Positions 8,707-17,858 are shown, numbered from the stretch's first letter. The stretch is DNA of 64,000 nt from Candidatus Gastranaerophilales bacterium (GCA_944322785.1 CALUPW010000005.1:52899-116898), one strand, 5' to 3'. Translations and numbers: made by a program. The notes: generated by a model from the letters alone, not told the origin.

Positions 8707-8789
8707 TGGGCAGGGGTGGATTCGAACCACCGTACCCTCGCGGGAACAGATTTACAGTCTGTCGCCTTTAGCCACTCGGCCACCTACCC
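8707..8789 (-). tRNA. tRNA-Tyr (GTA)
   Basis: 83-nt class II tRNA with long variable arm. Acceptor GGGTAGG pairs with CCTGCCC, the T-arm holds GGTTCGAATCC, and the anticodon loop CTGTAAA gives GTA. CCA is not encoded. Last gene of a leftward tRNA cluster. Confidence 0.97.
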
Positions 8790-8806
8790 TTATTCAGTTT
8801 TAAAAT

Positions 8807-8878
8807 TGCCTTTGACGGGATTTGAACCCGTGGCCTCTCCCTTACCAAGGGAGTGCGCTACCCCTGCGCCACAAAGGC
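8807..8878 (-). tRNA. tRNA-Thr (GGT)
   Basis: 72 nt. Acceptor GCCTTTG/CAAAGGC, T-arm with GGGTTCAAATCCC, anticodon stem CTCCC/GGGAG with loop TTGGTAA giving GGT. It lies 17 bases upstream of tRNA-Tyr on the same strand. Confidence 0.97.
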
Positions 8879-8900
8879 TCAAATTTTAAAAAGTTTTTTT

Positions 8901-8986
8901 GAACGAATGTACCAAGGGAGTTTTGCTACCCGCCTCCACTCCGTCAACACTCAGTTGACTACGCAGAGTCCTTGCCACACAAGTTC
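8901..8986 (-). repeat. GC-rich structured insert or tRNA-Thr remnant between two tRNA-Thr genes
   Basis: 86 bases clearly richer in G+C than the flanks. The strand-minus end GCGGGTAGCAAAACTCCC and following TTGGTA echo the D-arm to anticodon part of tRNA-Thr(GGT). The two ends are imperfect inverted repeats (GAAC...CAAGG, about 12 of 17 matching), and a perfect internal hairpin GTCAAC/GTTGAC sits in the middle. No complete tRNA can be folded: no T-arm GTTCGA is present. It may be a tRNA fragment left by recombination or a small palindromic element. Confidence 0.4.
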
Positions 8987-9009
8987 TATTTTTCAATTTT
9001 CAGAAAAAA

Positions 9010-9081
9010 TGCCGACTATAGGAATCGAACCTACAACCTACGGTTTACAAAACCGTTGCTCTACCATTGAGCCAAGTCGGC
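9010..9081 (-). tRNA. tRNA-Thr (TGT)
   Basis: 72 nt. Acceptor GCCGACT/AGTCGGC, T-arm GGTTCGATTCC, anticodon stem ACGGT/ACCGT with loop TTTGTAA giving TGT. First gene of the leftward Thr-Thr-Tyr cluster. Confidence 0.97.
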
Positions 9082-9162
9082 GGGTACATGTGTTATTTTA
9101 TTAAGAAAAAAAATTACTGTCAAGAGTTTTTATTTGAGCTATAATTATCTCGTGAAATTTTG

Positions 9163-9516
9163 ATGGATTTTTTTATGCTTAAACAATTTACACCGATTTT
9201 ACTTTTGACAATTTCAAATATATTTATGACATTTGCATGGTACGGACATTTAAAGTTCAAATCGGCTCCCATACTGCTTGTTATTCTTGTAAGCTGGGGA
9301 ATTGCATTTTTTGAATACTGTTTTCAGGTGCCGGCAAACAGAATCGGGCATGAGTTTTTCTCCGCTGCTCAGTTAAAAACTATTCAGGAAGTGATTACTC
9401 TTGTGGTATTCAGTGTATTTTCCGTTTTGTATTTGAAAGAAGAATTCAGATGGAATTATCTTGTAGGGTTCTTTTTTATAATTCTTGCCGTATTTTTTAT
9501 TTTTAAAAAATGGTAA
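9163..9516 (+). CDS. DUF486 small integral membrane protein (DMT-like)
   Basis: About 117 residues with four membrane segments. The motifs TFAWYGHLKF and SWGIAFFEYCFQVPANRIGH are strong signatures of DUF486, a four-helix family in the drug/metabolite transporter superfamily whose substrate is unknown. Start is uncertain: ATG 9163, ATG 9175, or TTG 9160; none has a ribosome-binding site. TATAAT at 9140-9145, with a CTGTCA -35 element 17 bases upstream, predicts a leader of only about 11 bases to ATG 9163. It ends immediately against a convergent gene. Confidence 0.82.
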   Translation: MDFFMLKQFTPILLLTISNIFMTFAWYGHLKFKSAPILLVILVSWGIAFFEYCFQVPANRIGHEFFSAAQLKTIQEVITLVVFSVFSVLYLKEEFRWNYLVGFFFIILAVFFIFKKW

Positions 9517-9756
9517 TCATTCTTCTTCACTCAAAAATTCATTAAGCACATAGCGTCTGTACCGGTATTTTTGAGAAAGAAGATATTTGATATAAAAAAT
9601 TTTCAAAATTCTCTGTGCGTAACTGTTTTCAAACACTTTAAGTTTATATCTGCGACTTTCTTTGCGTCGGATTATTGAATAGAATTCCGGCAGATAGGGT
9701 GTTCTTAATACATAATACTGCTTTTTAATCTCATCTTTTATCACGATAAAATTCAT
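9517..9756 (-). CDS. Small basic protein of unknown function
   Basis: 79 residues, rich in Arg, Lys and Tyr (for example RRKESRRYKLK), no membrane segment, acidic tail SEEE. It abuts the DUF486 gene tail to tail. No ribosome-binding site; a CATACT -10 with TTGCTT 17 bases further upstream sits six bases before the ATG, matching the leaderless pattern seen at neighbours. Composition may suggest nucleic-acid binding, but that is a guess. Confidence 0.5.
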   Translation of the reverse strand: MNFIVIKDEIKKQYYVLRTPYLPEFYSIIRRKESRRYKLKVFENSYAQRILKIFYIKYLLSQKYRYRRYVLNEFLSEEE

Positions 9757-9846
9757 GCCAACAGTATGAAATATTTTACTGTATAAAGCAAAACATATTA
9801 ATTATTAAACTTATTATACGCATTATTGTAAGAATGCCGGACTTTT

Positions 9847-10602
9847 TTATGACTCAGCTGAATTTGAAGCTGAAATTTTTTGTTTATGTCCGTTTTTATT
9901 CAGGCTTTTGGCTTTTTTGCGAAGATTTGTTTTTTGTTCAGCTTCGAATTTAAGCAGTTTTTGTTTTAGTTCAATCAGTTCTTTTACATTTTCAAAAGGT
10001 TTTTGAAGATGGTCATGAATTTTTCTTTTTGCTTTTTCAAGTCGTTTCGGATTTAATATTACACCAGCTTTGCGTTCTTTTTTATTTTCTTTAGGCAGGG
10101 TTCTGATACTGATTTGAATTTCTGGCATTTCTTCCAGTTGTTTTTGATGAAGCATGTCAACTTCATATTCAGCTCTGTCAAGAATGTCATAAAGGTTTGA
10201 ACGCCCGTATAGTTTTGTGTCAAGACTGTGATAGTATCTTCTGTACAGGTCATCTGTCGGAAATAAATCATTGTGGGTGCCATATTGAGGCATTGGATTT
10301 ACTTCATACTTGCTGACTAAAAATCCCTTTTCATCAACTGTTTTAACAAAAAGAAGCTGTTTTGCTTTGCTTGCGATTTCAATAATTATATTGTTAGGGT
10401 TATTTCTTTGCCTCTGCGTAATGTGTTCTGACAGAACGGACCAGAGCGGTCTTTTGTGACCTTTAGGAATATTTGTATTAACAAAATTCGCATTTGAAGC
10501 TTTTATAGCCCTGTCCGCTTTTCTTAGCAGTTTTACGGCTTCATGTGAATTTACATATAATTGTCCGAATGACTGGTTTGGGTTGTTGTTTTGAATTTTC
10601 AT
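9847..10602 (-). CDS. Unassigned 251-residue protein
   Basis: No family recognised. The N-terminus is Asn-rich with a SFGQLY stretch, the middle is mixed, and the last 80 residues are strongly basic and probably helical (many Lys/Glu; coiled coil likely at about 195-235). No signal peptide or membrane segment. GGCGG precedes the ATG by 6 bases. It lies between the small basic protein and the EEP-family gene on the same strand with gaps of 90 and 69 bases. Confidence 0.7.
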   Translation of the reverse strand: MKIQNNNPNQSFGQLYVNSHEAVKLLRKADRAIKASNANFVNTNIPKGHKRPLWSVLSEHITQRQRNNPNNIIIEIASKAKQLLFVKTVDEKGFLVSKYEVNPMPQYGTHNDLFPTDDLYRRYYHSLDTKLYGRSNLYDILDRAEYEVDMLHQKQLEEMPEIQISIRTLPKENKKERKAGVILNPKRLEKAKRKIHDHLQKPFENVKELIELKQKLLKFEAEQKTNLRKKAKSLNKNGHKQKISASNSAES

Positions 10603-10671
10603 TAATTACCGCCTTTTTTGTTTATATAAAATCCCTGAAAAAAATATTTTGCTGTTAATTTTGAATACTTT

Positions 10672-11652
10672 TTATTGTTTGGTAGTTATTTTAACAAAAA
10701 TCGGAAAATGGTCGCTTCCGATATTATTTCCGATTTTAAATTGTGAACATTGTAAATTTTGAGAAATAAGTACATGATCAAGAGCAATTCTCATAAATCC
10801 GAAATGTCTTGTGTTCCATGTCCCTCTAAAAATTTTGTTTGCAGTCTGGGTATCAATCAATTTTGAGTTTGTAATGTATTTTTTAAAAGCATATGAATAT
10901 TGTGTTGTATTTAAATCTCCAACTATAATTAAATTACGATTAGAAAATTTATTTGCAAGATGAGCAATATTTTCAAGCATTTCGTTTCTAATATTTAAAT
11001 ATTCTATGCTTGTTGGCGGCAGTGTATGAATTCCGTATAAAATAATTTCCTGATTGTTAAACTTGAAACTGACTTTAATAACAGGGACTTCGAGATTTGT
11101 CCATTTTTCTATAGTAGCTCCGGTTAGTGGAATTCTTGAATAAAGTGCAACTCCAAAATTATCAAATCGGTATTTTTCTATGTTATAAGGGTAATTTTCC
11201 TTTAAATTCTTTATATTATTTAGCCAGATATCATCAGTTTCCTGCAAAACGATAATGTCTGGATTATGTTTATTTATTTCATCCAAGAGCCCATGATAAT
11301 TAGTATTCGACGTAAGGACATTGGATAAAGCAATTGTCAATTCAGATTTTTTCTTAATTGTTTCTTGAGGGATAAAGTAATGAACCATAGCAAATATATT
11401 AAATACGGCGGTTATAACAGCTACAGTTGCATAAATAATAAATATTCTTTTAAAAAATGTAAGATAAACTGTCACTATTAAAAATATAATACTGATGTAA
11501 AAATATTGTATTTTAAAATGAGATAAAATATCAGATAGCAAATCTAGAGAAGGAATATTAGCAAGAATGTTAATAAACAAAAATAAAACAACAAGTATAG
11601 GAATTCTATCAAATAAATATTTATTAAATTTGTCTAAAAAATAAAAATTCAT
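10672..11652 (-). CDS. Membrane-anchored endonuclease/exonuclease/phosphatase family protein
   Basis: 326 residues. Three to four membrane segments occupy roughly the first 105 residues, followed by an EEP-fold domain: the metal-binding glutamate in DIIVLQETD, the GDLNTT motif and the C-terminal GSDHFPI with the catalytic Asp-His pair are all present. The fold includes DNase I, AP endonucleases and phospholipid phosphodiesterases; with a membrane anchor, a nuclease or sphingomyelinase-type role outside the cytoplasm is possible. AAAGGA precedes the ATG. Confidence 0.85.
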   Translation of the reverse strand: MNFYFLDKFNKYLFDRIPILVVLFLFINILANIPSLDLLSDILSHFKIQYFYISIIFLIVTVYLTFFKRIFIIYATVAVITAVFNIFAMVHYFIPQETIKKKSELTIALSNVLTSNTNYHGLLDEINKHNPDIIVLQETDDIWLNNIKNLKENYPYNIEKYRFDNFGVALYSRIPLTGATIEKWTNLEVPVIKVSFKFNNQEIILYGIHTLPPTSIEYLNIRNEMLENIAHLANKFSNRNLIIVGDLNTTQYSYAFKKYITNSKLIDTQTANKIFRGTWNTRHFGFMRIALDHVLISQNLQCSQFKIGNNIGSDHFPIFVKITTKQ

Positions 11653-11669
11653 TGTTTTTCCTTTAAATT

Positions 11670-11697
11670 AAAAAGACTCACCTTAGTGAGTCTTTTT
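11670..11697 (-). terminator. tRNA-Gly terminator
   Basis: GACTCAC (11675-11681) and GTGAGTC (11686-11692) with a 4-base loop, flanked by A5 and T5. Ends the leftward tRNA-Gly transcript just before the EEP gene. Confidence 0.88.
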
Positions 11698-11701
11698 AAT
11701 T

Positions 11702-11773
11702 AGCGGGAGACGAGGCTCGAACTCGCGACATCTTCCTTGGCAAGGAAGCATTCTACCACTGAATTACCCCCGC
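11702..11773 (-). tRNA. tRNA-Gly (GCC)
   Basis: 72 nt. Acceptor GCGGGGG/CTCCCGC with one G-U pair, T-arm GAGTTCGAGCC, anticodon stem CTTCC/GGAAG with loop TTGCCAA giving GCC. Lies 70 bases downstream of dnaE on the same strand. Confidence 0.97.
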
Positions 11774-11843
11774 ATCGGGTTACTTTTTTATAATACATGC
11801 TAATTTTTTTTTTGCAAGTATTTTTTGTTGCAAAGTCAAAAAT

Positions 11844-14800
11844 TTATGCTGCAGCTTCCTCTTTTTCATCCTGAGAGTCAAGAGAACGGATGTTTACGTC
11901 CAGACGGTCATGAAATTTCTGTTTCAACAAATCTACAAGCGAATTGCTTGAATTTACCCAGAACATGGAAGCTGTCAAAATTTTAACGTCGCCTATTTCG
12001 TCTTTCATTTTTATCATCAAAGGATCAGAACCTGAGTGTTCACATAAAAGATTTTTTAAATATACCAGTTCTTCAAACTTAAAGTCATCATTAAGCTGAA
12101 TTGTAAATATATTTGAATTGTCGACAGGCTTAACCGTGTCAATCAAAAGCACTGGCGGCTCATCATCGCTGCGTCTGCTCACTTTGCCCGATATTATTAC
12201 TCGTTGCTCTGTTTCAAGATAGCTTCCGTAATCCTGAACTTGCTTATTAAAGGCTATAACTTCCACTCTTCCTGTTAAATCTTCCACAGACACAAATTTG
12301 AGGAATTTTGTCGGGTCTTTTTTGGTCGGAATTTGTTTTGTAGCCGTTATCAAACCGCAGATTGTTACGACTTTGTCATTTGGTTGTTCCGGAATTTCTG
12401 AAATTTTGTGGGTCATCAAAAAAGGCAATTTGTCACGGATTGTTGAAAGCGGGTGGCTCGTAACATAAAATCCCAGAAATTCTTTTTCAAAAATTTGAAG
12501 CTGCCGCTGGTCATATTCCTCGTCACTTCCGGCAAGTTTAAATTTAGCTTCCTCAACTTCAGCAGTGTCGCCGAGAAGATCAAACAGGCTTCCCTGTCCG
12601 CTTTCTTTTGCTTTTGCCTCTTTAGAGGCAGTTGATGTAATATAATCAATATTTTCCATCAATTGTTTGCGGCTTTTTTCAATGTTTGCAAATGCGCCTG
12701 CTTTAATAAGTCCTTCAAGAGTCTTTTTGTTGCTGCATTTTGAATCCAATCGTTTAATATAATCATAAATTGATTTGAATGGCCCGTTCTCTTTCCGTTC
12801 TTTGATAATTTCTTCAATAACGCCTTCTCCAACCTGCTTTATTGAAGCAAGTCCAAAGCGAATATTGCCGGCGTCAGGCGTGAAGGTTGACATTGAGTGG
12901 TTGATGTCTGGCGGAAGAACTTTTATTCCTTTTTTAAGGGCTTCTTCAATGTAAAGCTGCGTTTTTTCCTGATCTCCCGAAACACTTGAAAGAAGTGCCG
13001 AAAGATATTCAACAGGATAATGACATTTTAAATATGCGGTCTGGTATGCAACAAAAGCGTAAGCTGCCGAGTGCGACCGGTTAAAACAGTATGACGCAAA
13101 TGCAAGAATCTGATTAAACAAAGCTTCTGCATCTTTTGAGGACATGCCGTGCTGGGCTGAACGTTCGATGAATTTATCTTTCTGTTTTTCCATTTCATCG
13201 ACTTTTTTCTTACCCATCATACGGCGAACCATGTCGGCTTGTCCGAGTGTATAATCCGCCAGAACCTGAAACACCTGCATAATCTGTTCCTGATATACAA
13301 TTGTGCCGTATGTATCTTTCAACACCGGCTCCAGCAGCGGGTGGGCATACTTGATTTCCTGACGTCCGTGTTTACGTTCAACAAAGTCCGTAACCATGCC
13401 GGAATCCAGCGGGCCGGGTCTGAAAAGCGCAACAAGAGCGCCTAAATCTTCAAAAACGTCAGGTTTTAATCTTTTTACAAGATTTTTCATGCCCTGTGAT
13501 TCAAGCTGAAAAACTCCGTCTGTGTCGCCGGTCATAAGCATGTCATAAACCGGTTTGTCATCAAGCGGGATGTTGTTTATATCAACCTCAATTCCCTGCT
13601 GTTCTTTAATTAAATCAACGGTTTTGTATATGGTTGTGAGGTTTCGAAGCCCCAGAAAGTCCATTTTTAAAAGGCTCAGGACTTCCGTAACGTCATGCGG
13701 CGGATAACCTGTTTGAACTATTCCGTCTTTTGAAGGCTGAACAGGAAGTATGTGATCAAGAGGTTCAGGTGCAATGATTACGCCCGCAGCATGTGTGCCG
13801 GTGTTGTTTTTAATCCCTTCAATACCGATTGCAAGGTCTACAATCTTTTTTACCCCGACGGTTTTTCCATCCATCGGATCGCCTGATGGCAGCTGTTCAT
13901 CTTTATCGTAAAGCGTTTTCAGTTCTGAACCGTCATACTGCATTGCATCTTTTAAAGTTTTTGCTTTCGGGTTTGTTGCCTGTGCAATTTCTATTGCCGG
14001 TTCAATAAGTCCGGCAAGCTTGTTGCTTTCCGAAAACGGAACTTTTAAAATCCGGCAGATTCCTTTTAGTGCGGCTTTTGCCGCATACGTACCAAATGTA
14101 ATAATCTGGCACACTTTATCTTCGCCGTATTTTTTTGTTACATAATCAATTACCTCGCCCCGCCGTTCAATGCAGAAGTCAATATCAATATCAGGCATGG
14201 TGAAACGTTCCGGATTTAAAAATCTTTCAAACAACAGTTTATGTTTAATCGGGTCAAGGTCTGTGATTTCAAGAGAATATGCAACAACAGAGCCGGCTGC
14301 CGAACCTCTCCCCGGGCCGACCGGAATTCCATGGGTCTTTGCATAATGTATGAAATCCCATGTAATTAAAAAGTATGCGGCAAATCCCATTTGATTGATT
14401 ACACCAAGTTCGTAATCAGTACGTTCTTTTAAATCTTTTGTTATTTCTCCGTAACGTTTTTTTAAGCCGTCATAAACAAGGTGTTCAAGATAAGATTCAA
14501 TTGTATAGCCCTGCGGTACTTTATAATCAGGAAGCGGGCTTTTGCCGAGTTCAAGTATCAGATGACATTTGTCTGCAATATCAACTGTATTTTTTATACA
14601 CTGATTAAAAGTTTCAGAATCCATCCATTTGAACGCATCTCTGAGTTGTTCTGCCGTTTTTACATAAAATTCGTTGCCGGGAAAGTGAAATCTGTTCGGA
14701 TCATCTTTGTCGCTGTTTGTCTGCATGCAAAGAAGGGTATCGTGCATGTCGGCGTCTTCTTTTCTCAAATAGTGAGAGTCGTTTGTTATGACCATTTTTA

Positions 14801-15398
14801 TATCAAGTTCTTTTGCAAGTTTGATAAGCTCCGGATTTGTGCGTTTTTGCTCGTCAATGCCATGGTCTTGGAGTTCAATGTAATAATCTTCGCCAAACAA
14901 ATCTTTGTATTTTTTTGCACACGCTTTTGCAGTATCATAATCCCCTTTCAAGAGCATCTGAAGAACTTCGCCGCCTAAACATGCCGAAAGACAGATTAAA
15001 CCTTCGGAATGTTCCTTAATTAATTCAAAATTAATACGAGGATGTACATAGCGGCCTTTACACCATGCAATAGATGTGAGTTTAATAAGGTTTTGATATC
15101 CGGCTTTGTTTTTTGCAAGTAACACAAGGTGGTAACACGGGTTGTGAAGTTTATTTTTTTCTTCAATATCTCCGTCATGTACGTAAAATTCGCAGCCTAA
15201 AATTGGTTTTATACCGTTTTCCTTGGCTGTTGTATAAAGTTCCATATCCCCGTACATTACGCCGTGATCAGTCAGGGCTACGGCAGGCATGCCTGTTTCT
15301 TTTGCAAAATCTATCAGGTCTTTTATTCTTATCGCCCCGTCCAGTAATGAATATTCGCTGTGCAAATGCAGCGGTACGTATGGTTGTTGTGTGCTCAT
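11844..15398 (-). CDS. dnaE: DNA polymerase III alpha subunit
   Basis: 1184 residues, full length for DnaE1. It is the replicative polymerase. Order: N-terminal PHP domain (HLHSEYSLLDG, residues 11-21), polymerase core with catalytic PDIDIDFC, then helix-hairpin-helix and an OB domain (VTICGLITATKQIPT region). The PHP metal ligands appear largely kept. The point where cyanobacterial DnaE is split by an intein (before C-F-N, here Cys771) is uninterrupted. A TATTCT -10 ends six bases before the ATG and no ribosome-binding site is seen, so the message may be leaderless. Confidence 0.97.
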   Translation of the reverse strand: MSTQQPYVPLHLHSEYSLLDGAIRIKDLIDFAKETGMPAVALTDHGVMYGDMELYTTAKENGIKPILGCEFYVHDGDIEEKNKLHNPCYHLVLLAKNKAGYQNLIKLTSIAWCKGRYVHPRINFELIKEHSEGLICLSACLGGEVLQMLLKGDYDTAKACAKKYKDLFGEDYYIELQDHGIDEQKRTNPELIKLAKELDIKMVITNDSHYLRKEDADMHDTLLCMQTNSDKDDPNRFHFPGNEFYVKTAEQLRDAFKWMDSETFNQCIKNTVDIADKCHLILELGKSPLPDYKVPQGYTIESYLEHLVYDGLKKRYGEITKDLKERTDYELGVINQMGFAAYFLITWDFIHYAKTHGIPVGPGRGSAAGSVVAYSLEITDLDPIKHKLLFERFLNPERFTMPDIDIDFCIERRGEVIDYVTKKYGEDKVCQIITFGTYAAKAALKGICRILKVPFSESNKLAGLIEPAIEIAQATNPKAKTLKDAMQYDGSELKTLYDKDEQLPSGDPMDGKTVGVKKIVDLAIGIEGIKNNTGTHAAGVIIAPEPLDHILPVQPSKDGIVQTGYPPHDVTEVLSLLKMDFLGLRNLTTIYKTVDLIKEQQGIEVDINNIPLDDKPVYDMLMTGDTDGVFQLESQGMKNLVKRLKPDVFEDLGALVALFRPGPLDSGMVTDFVERKHGRQEIKYAHPLLEPVLKDTYGTIVYQEQIMQVFQVLADYTLGQADMVRRMMGKKKVDEMEKQKDKFIERSAQHGMSSKDAEALFNQILAFASYCFNRSHSAAYAFVAYQTAYLKCHYPVEYLSALLSSVSGDQEKTQLYIEEALKKGIKVLPPDINHSMSTFTPDAGNIRFGLASIKQVGEGVIEEIIKERKENGPFKSIYDYIKRLDSKCSNKKTLEGLIKAGAFANIEKSRKQLMENIDYITSTASKEAKAKESGQGSLFDLLGDTAEVEEAKFKLAGSDEEYDQRQLQIFEKEFLGFYVTSHPLSTIRDKLPFLMTHKISEIPEQPNDKVVTICGLITATKQIPTKKDPTKFLKFVSVEDLTGRVEVIAFNKQVQDYGSYLETEQRVIISGKVSRRSDDEPPVLLIDTVKPVDNSNIFTIQLNDDFKFEELVYLKNLLCEHSGSDPLMIKMKDEIGDVKILTASMFWVNSSNSLVDLLKQKFHDRLDVNIRSLDSQDEKEEAAA

Positions 15399-15404
15399 AA
15401 TTTT

Positions 15405-15410
15405 AGAATA
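15405..15410 (-). promoter_or_regulatory. Putative dnaE -10 element, leaderless
   Basis: TATTCT on the minus strand, six bases from the ATG at 15398. The -35 region (TTTAAT at 17 bases) is weak. Confidence 0.4.
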
Positions 15411-15450
15411 TTACATCCAGAATTTAAATTAAACTCTTTGTAAATTTTTA

Positions 15451-16374
15451 TTATTCGTAATTCTTTAAAGTATCGTCAATTGCTGCCTGCATGCGTTCTT
15501 TGAATTTTTTGGGAGATACAACCTTGCAATTATAATCATATCTCATAAGCCGTTTTATCAAAACGTCAAGATCTTCGTTATTGTTTATTATTGTCAGCCA
15601 GCCGTTTTCATCAAACTTTCCGTCCGTTGATTCCCATTCCTTAAGACGGTAAGCTTTTGCCAGATTGTTGCGTATTTTGTAAACTACGGTTACCGAAATT
15701 TCCTCTCCTGATGAAACAAGCGGCATCTGTTTTATTTCAATTATTGAATCAACCGGAACATTAAATATCTGCCGGCTTAAATGATTAAATACGGATAAGT
15801 AAGCTTTCTGGTTTAAATAGGTTATTTCACGCGGGTTGCATATTACTTTATATTCTTTGTTGTCATGTATAAAACTTACTTCAAGTTTCTGGTTGTCATT
15901 ACAGTAGGATTCACATTTAGAAATTAAATCACGGTATTTTATAAAATAGTCGCTTTTAAGAAGATTGTTTTCCTCCGGTGTGTTTTCAAGCATCTCTTTT
16001 GAGATACTCGTAAGACGCATTTCAATATCCTTTATAAAACTTTCAAATTGTTCTTTCTGTTTTTTGGTAGTTAAAATATTTCCGGAACTTTTTAACAATT
16101 TAAGTATTTTTATATCATTTATATCAAGGTTCATTGAAAAAAACGAGTTTTGAAGATGATATATGTTTTTAACTTTTGTTATGTTAATTCCGAATATTTT
16201 TAAAGTGTTCAAGTATTTGTTAAGAATAACAGGAGCTGCCGGATTCGGTTCGTTGTCTTCCGTATTAAAAAGTTCAATTATATTTTCATAACGAGCCGAA
16301 CCGTGAGATAACAGTTTGAGCATTTCAAATATTTTTATGCAGGCTTCATTATATTTTTCGCTTAATTGTTTCAT
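15451..16374 (-). CDS. WYL-domain transcriptional regulator
   Basis: 307 residues: N-terminal helix-turn-helix region (about 1-75), a linker, and a C-terminal half resembling WYL sensor domains (residues about 160-240) with the following conserved C-terminal extension. WYL regulators bind ligands or nucleic acids and often act in DNA-damage or defence control. It starts one base after the stop of the next gene upstream, which is a paralogue of the same layout, so the two form an operon and may act as a heterodimer, as for PafB/PafC. The target is unknown. Confidence 0.72.
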   Translation of the reverse strand: MKQLSEKYNEACIKIFEMLKLLSHGSARYENIIELFNTEDNEPNPAAPVILNKYLNTLKIFGINITKVKNIYHLQNSFFSMNLDINDIKILKLLKSSGNILTTKKQKEQFESFIKDIEMRLTSISKEMLENTPEENNLLKSDYFIKYRDLISKCESYCNDNQKLEVSFIHDNKEYKVICNPREITYLNQKAYLSVFNHLSRQIFNVPVDSIIEIKQMPLVSSGEEISVTVVYKIRNNLAKAYRLKEWESTDGKFDENGWLTIINNNEDLDVLIKRLMRYDYNCKVVSPKKFKERMQAAIDDTLKNYE

Positions 16375-16375
16375 A

Positions 16376-17308
16376 CTAATATTCCGCCCTCATTTTTTTC
16401 AATGTTGTTATTAATTCATGCCGGAAATCTTCAGGTTCCAAAACCGTACATTGACTTCCGAAAGACAAAATCCGTTGTTTTAGAAGAAATTTGTTTGAGG
16501 ATTTTGCCTCAATTAATAACTTGTTATTATTTACGGAAATGAGCTTTTCGTAATCTTTCAGCTGTAATTCCTGAACATCCGCTCTTAATTCATATTTTAC
16601 AACAATTTCGTCAATATCAAGATTTTGAGTTTTATGCAGCTTGATTTCTTTTATATTTACAATTCTGCTTACCGTAAGATATGTTGACTGACTGAAATCT
16701 ATGCTTGTTCCGTAAATATAAAGCTTTCCGTTTTCAAATCCCAGTTTGTCGCAGATAAGTTCCATGTCGGTATATCCTGATCTCGGCGAATTGTAGGTTA
16801 TTACAATCTGGTTTTTCTTTGCACAACAATCAAACAAATTTTCAAGAAGATTGATATCCATGCCTGATAAAAGTGAAATCTTGTTTAAATTTTTTGCAAA
16901 ATCTTCATTTTGCATGTTATCGGATATTTTTCTTAAAAATTTTTCAAGAAGAATTAAATCATGAATATCTACTGTTTTTGCGATTGTTTTGTATATTTTT
17001 GACAGGGCTTTTATTTGTTCGGGGTTTATTGTCAGTTCAAACGGATGTGAAACAAGGACAAATTTGCTGCCTTCATTCCGTTTGGTTTTAGTAATTATGC
17101 ACCCAGCCCGTTTTAGTGAATTAATATATACACGGATTGTGTCTATTGAAATTTTTTCACGTATAAAATCATGGTTTGCAAAATATTCTTCTATATCTTT
17201 GTACGATCTCGGTGCTTCAAGAAGAAGTGAAAATATCAACAAAGTTTTGAATGCCGTAAAAGACATAAGATTATACGTAATTTTGTTATTTTTAATAAAT
17301 TCTTTCAT
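16376..17308 (-). CDS. WYL-domain transcriptional regulator (paralogue)
   Basis: 310 residues, same architecture as the adjacent downstream gene: N-terminal winged helix (residues about 20-95, including YKDIEEYFA and TIRVYINSLKRAGC), then a WYL-type domain with YNSPRSGYTDMELICDKLGFENGKLYIYG. First gene of a two-gene leftward operon. Upstream lies the long noncoding region before anmK. No clear ribosome-binding site; the sequence before the ATG is GGGAACAATGG. Confidence 0.72.
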   Translation of the reverse strand: MKEFIKNNKITYNLMSFTAFKTLLIFSLLLEAPRSYKDIEEYFANHDFIREKISIDTIRVYINSLKRAGCIITKTKRNEGSKFVLVSHPFELTINPEQIKALSKIYKTIAKTVDIHDLILLEKFLRKISDNMQNEDFAKNLNKISLLSGMDINLLENLFDCCAKKNQIVITYNSPRSGYTDMELICDKLGFENGKLYIYGTSIDFSQSTYLTVSRIVNIKEIKLHKTQNLDIDEIVVKYELRADVQELQLKDYEKLISVNNNKLLIEAKSSNKFLLKQRILSFGSQCTVLEPEDFRHELITTLKKMRAEY

Positions 17309-17545
17309 CCATTGTTCCCAAATAATCTATTTGTTTATAAATCTTTTCCAATTCAAACTATTCTATCCAACAGCATGATTATACTATAAAAAAACTCTTC
17401 TGTAATTTTATTTTGTCAATTAAAATTTTGTCAAAAATTTACGTAATTTCATTAAATTTTCTTCATTAAGATTTAAGAACTTGAATTTTTTCTTACGTAT
17501 TCAAGGAGCATGGTCAATTGTAAAATTTAATTAATTTTTTTTTAC

Positions 17546-17574
17546 TTGTCAAGCTTTTAACTTAAAGTTACATT
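17546..17574 (+). promoter_or_regulatory. Strong promoter 350 bases upstream of anmK
   Basis: TTGTCA (17546-17551), 17 bases, TACATT (17569-17574). Predicted start near 17581. No coding sequence begins nearby, so it drives either a small RNA or a long anmK leader. Confidence 0.6.
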
Positions 17575-17580
17575 ATTAGA

Positions 17581-17858
17581 TGTGGACAGGATAAAGTCCG
17601 AAATTTGAAAAATTAATAGTTCAGCTACCGGAATGGTATACGGAGGATGCTTCAAATAAGCAAGAGGTTAGATTAAAGGGCAGTTGTAGAAAAAGAGGTG
17701 ATGGCAAAATAAGTCCTATTGAGGTGTTAAGCAAAAAGAAAAAGATTAGGGATATTGTTTTTTAACGGGACGGTTGTAGAAAAAGTTTGTAAAGCATGTT
17801 TTGAAAAGATTTTTATTAAAAGTTAAAAAGATATTAAAGAGGAAATTTGGGGTTTAGT
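17581..17858 (+). ncRNA. Possible small RNA or long leader, unassigned
   Basis: Begins at the predicted start of the 17546 promoter with GGAC-AGGATAAA-GTCC, a short hairpin. The stretch is purine rich, stops in all frames are frequent, and GTTGTAGAAAAAG occurs twice (17683-17695 and 17773-17785, 90 bases apart). AGGATAAAGTCCG resembles but does not match the RNase P CR-I core, and no CR-V partner is seen. The 3' end is unknown. Confidence 0.35.

Noticed and set aside
14481..14978. Long open frame antisense to dnaE
   Set aside because: A reverse-strand shadow of a conserved coding region, with no ribosome-binding site and no family resemblance.
17581..17700. Possible RNase P RNA
   Set aside because: AGGATAAAGTCCG is similar to the CR-I core but has an extra base, and no ACAGAA-type CR-V partner or P4 helix is found.
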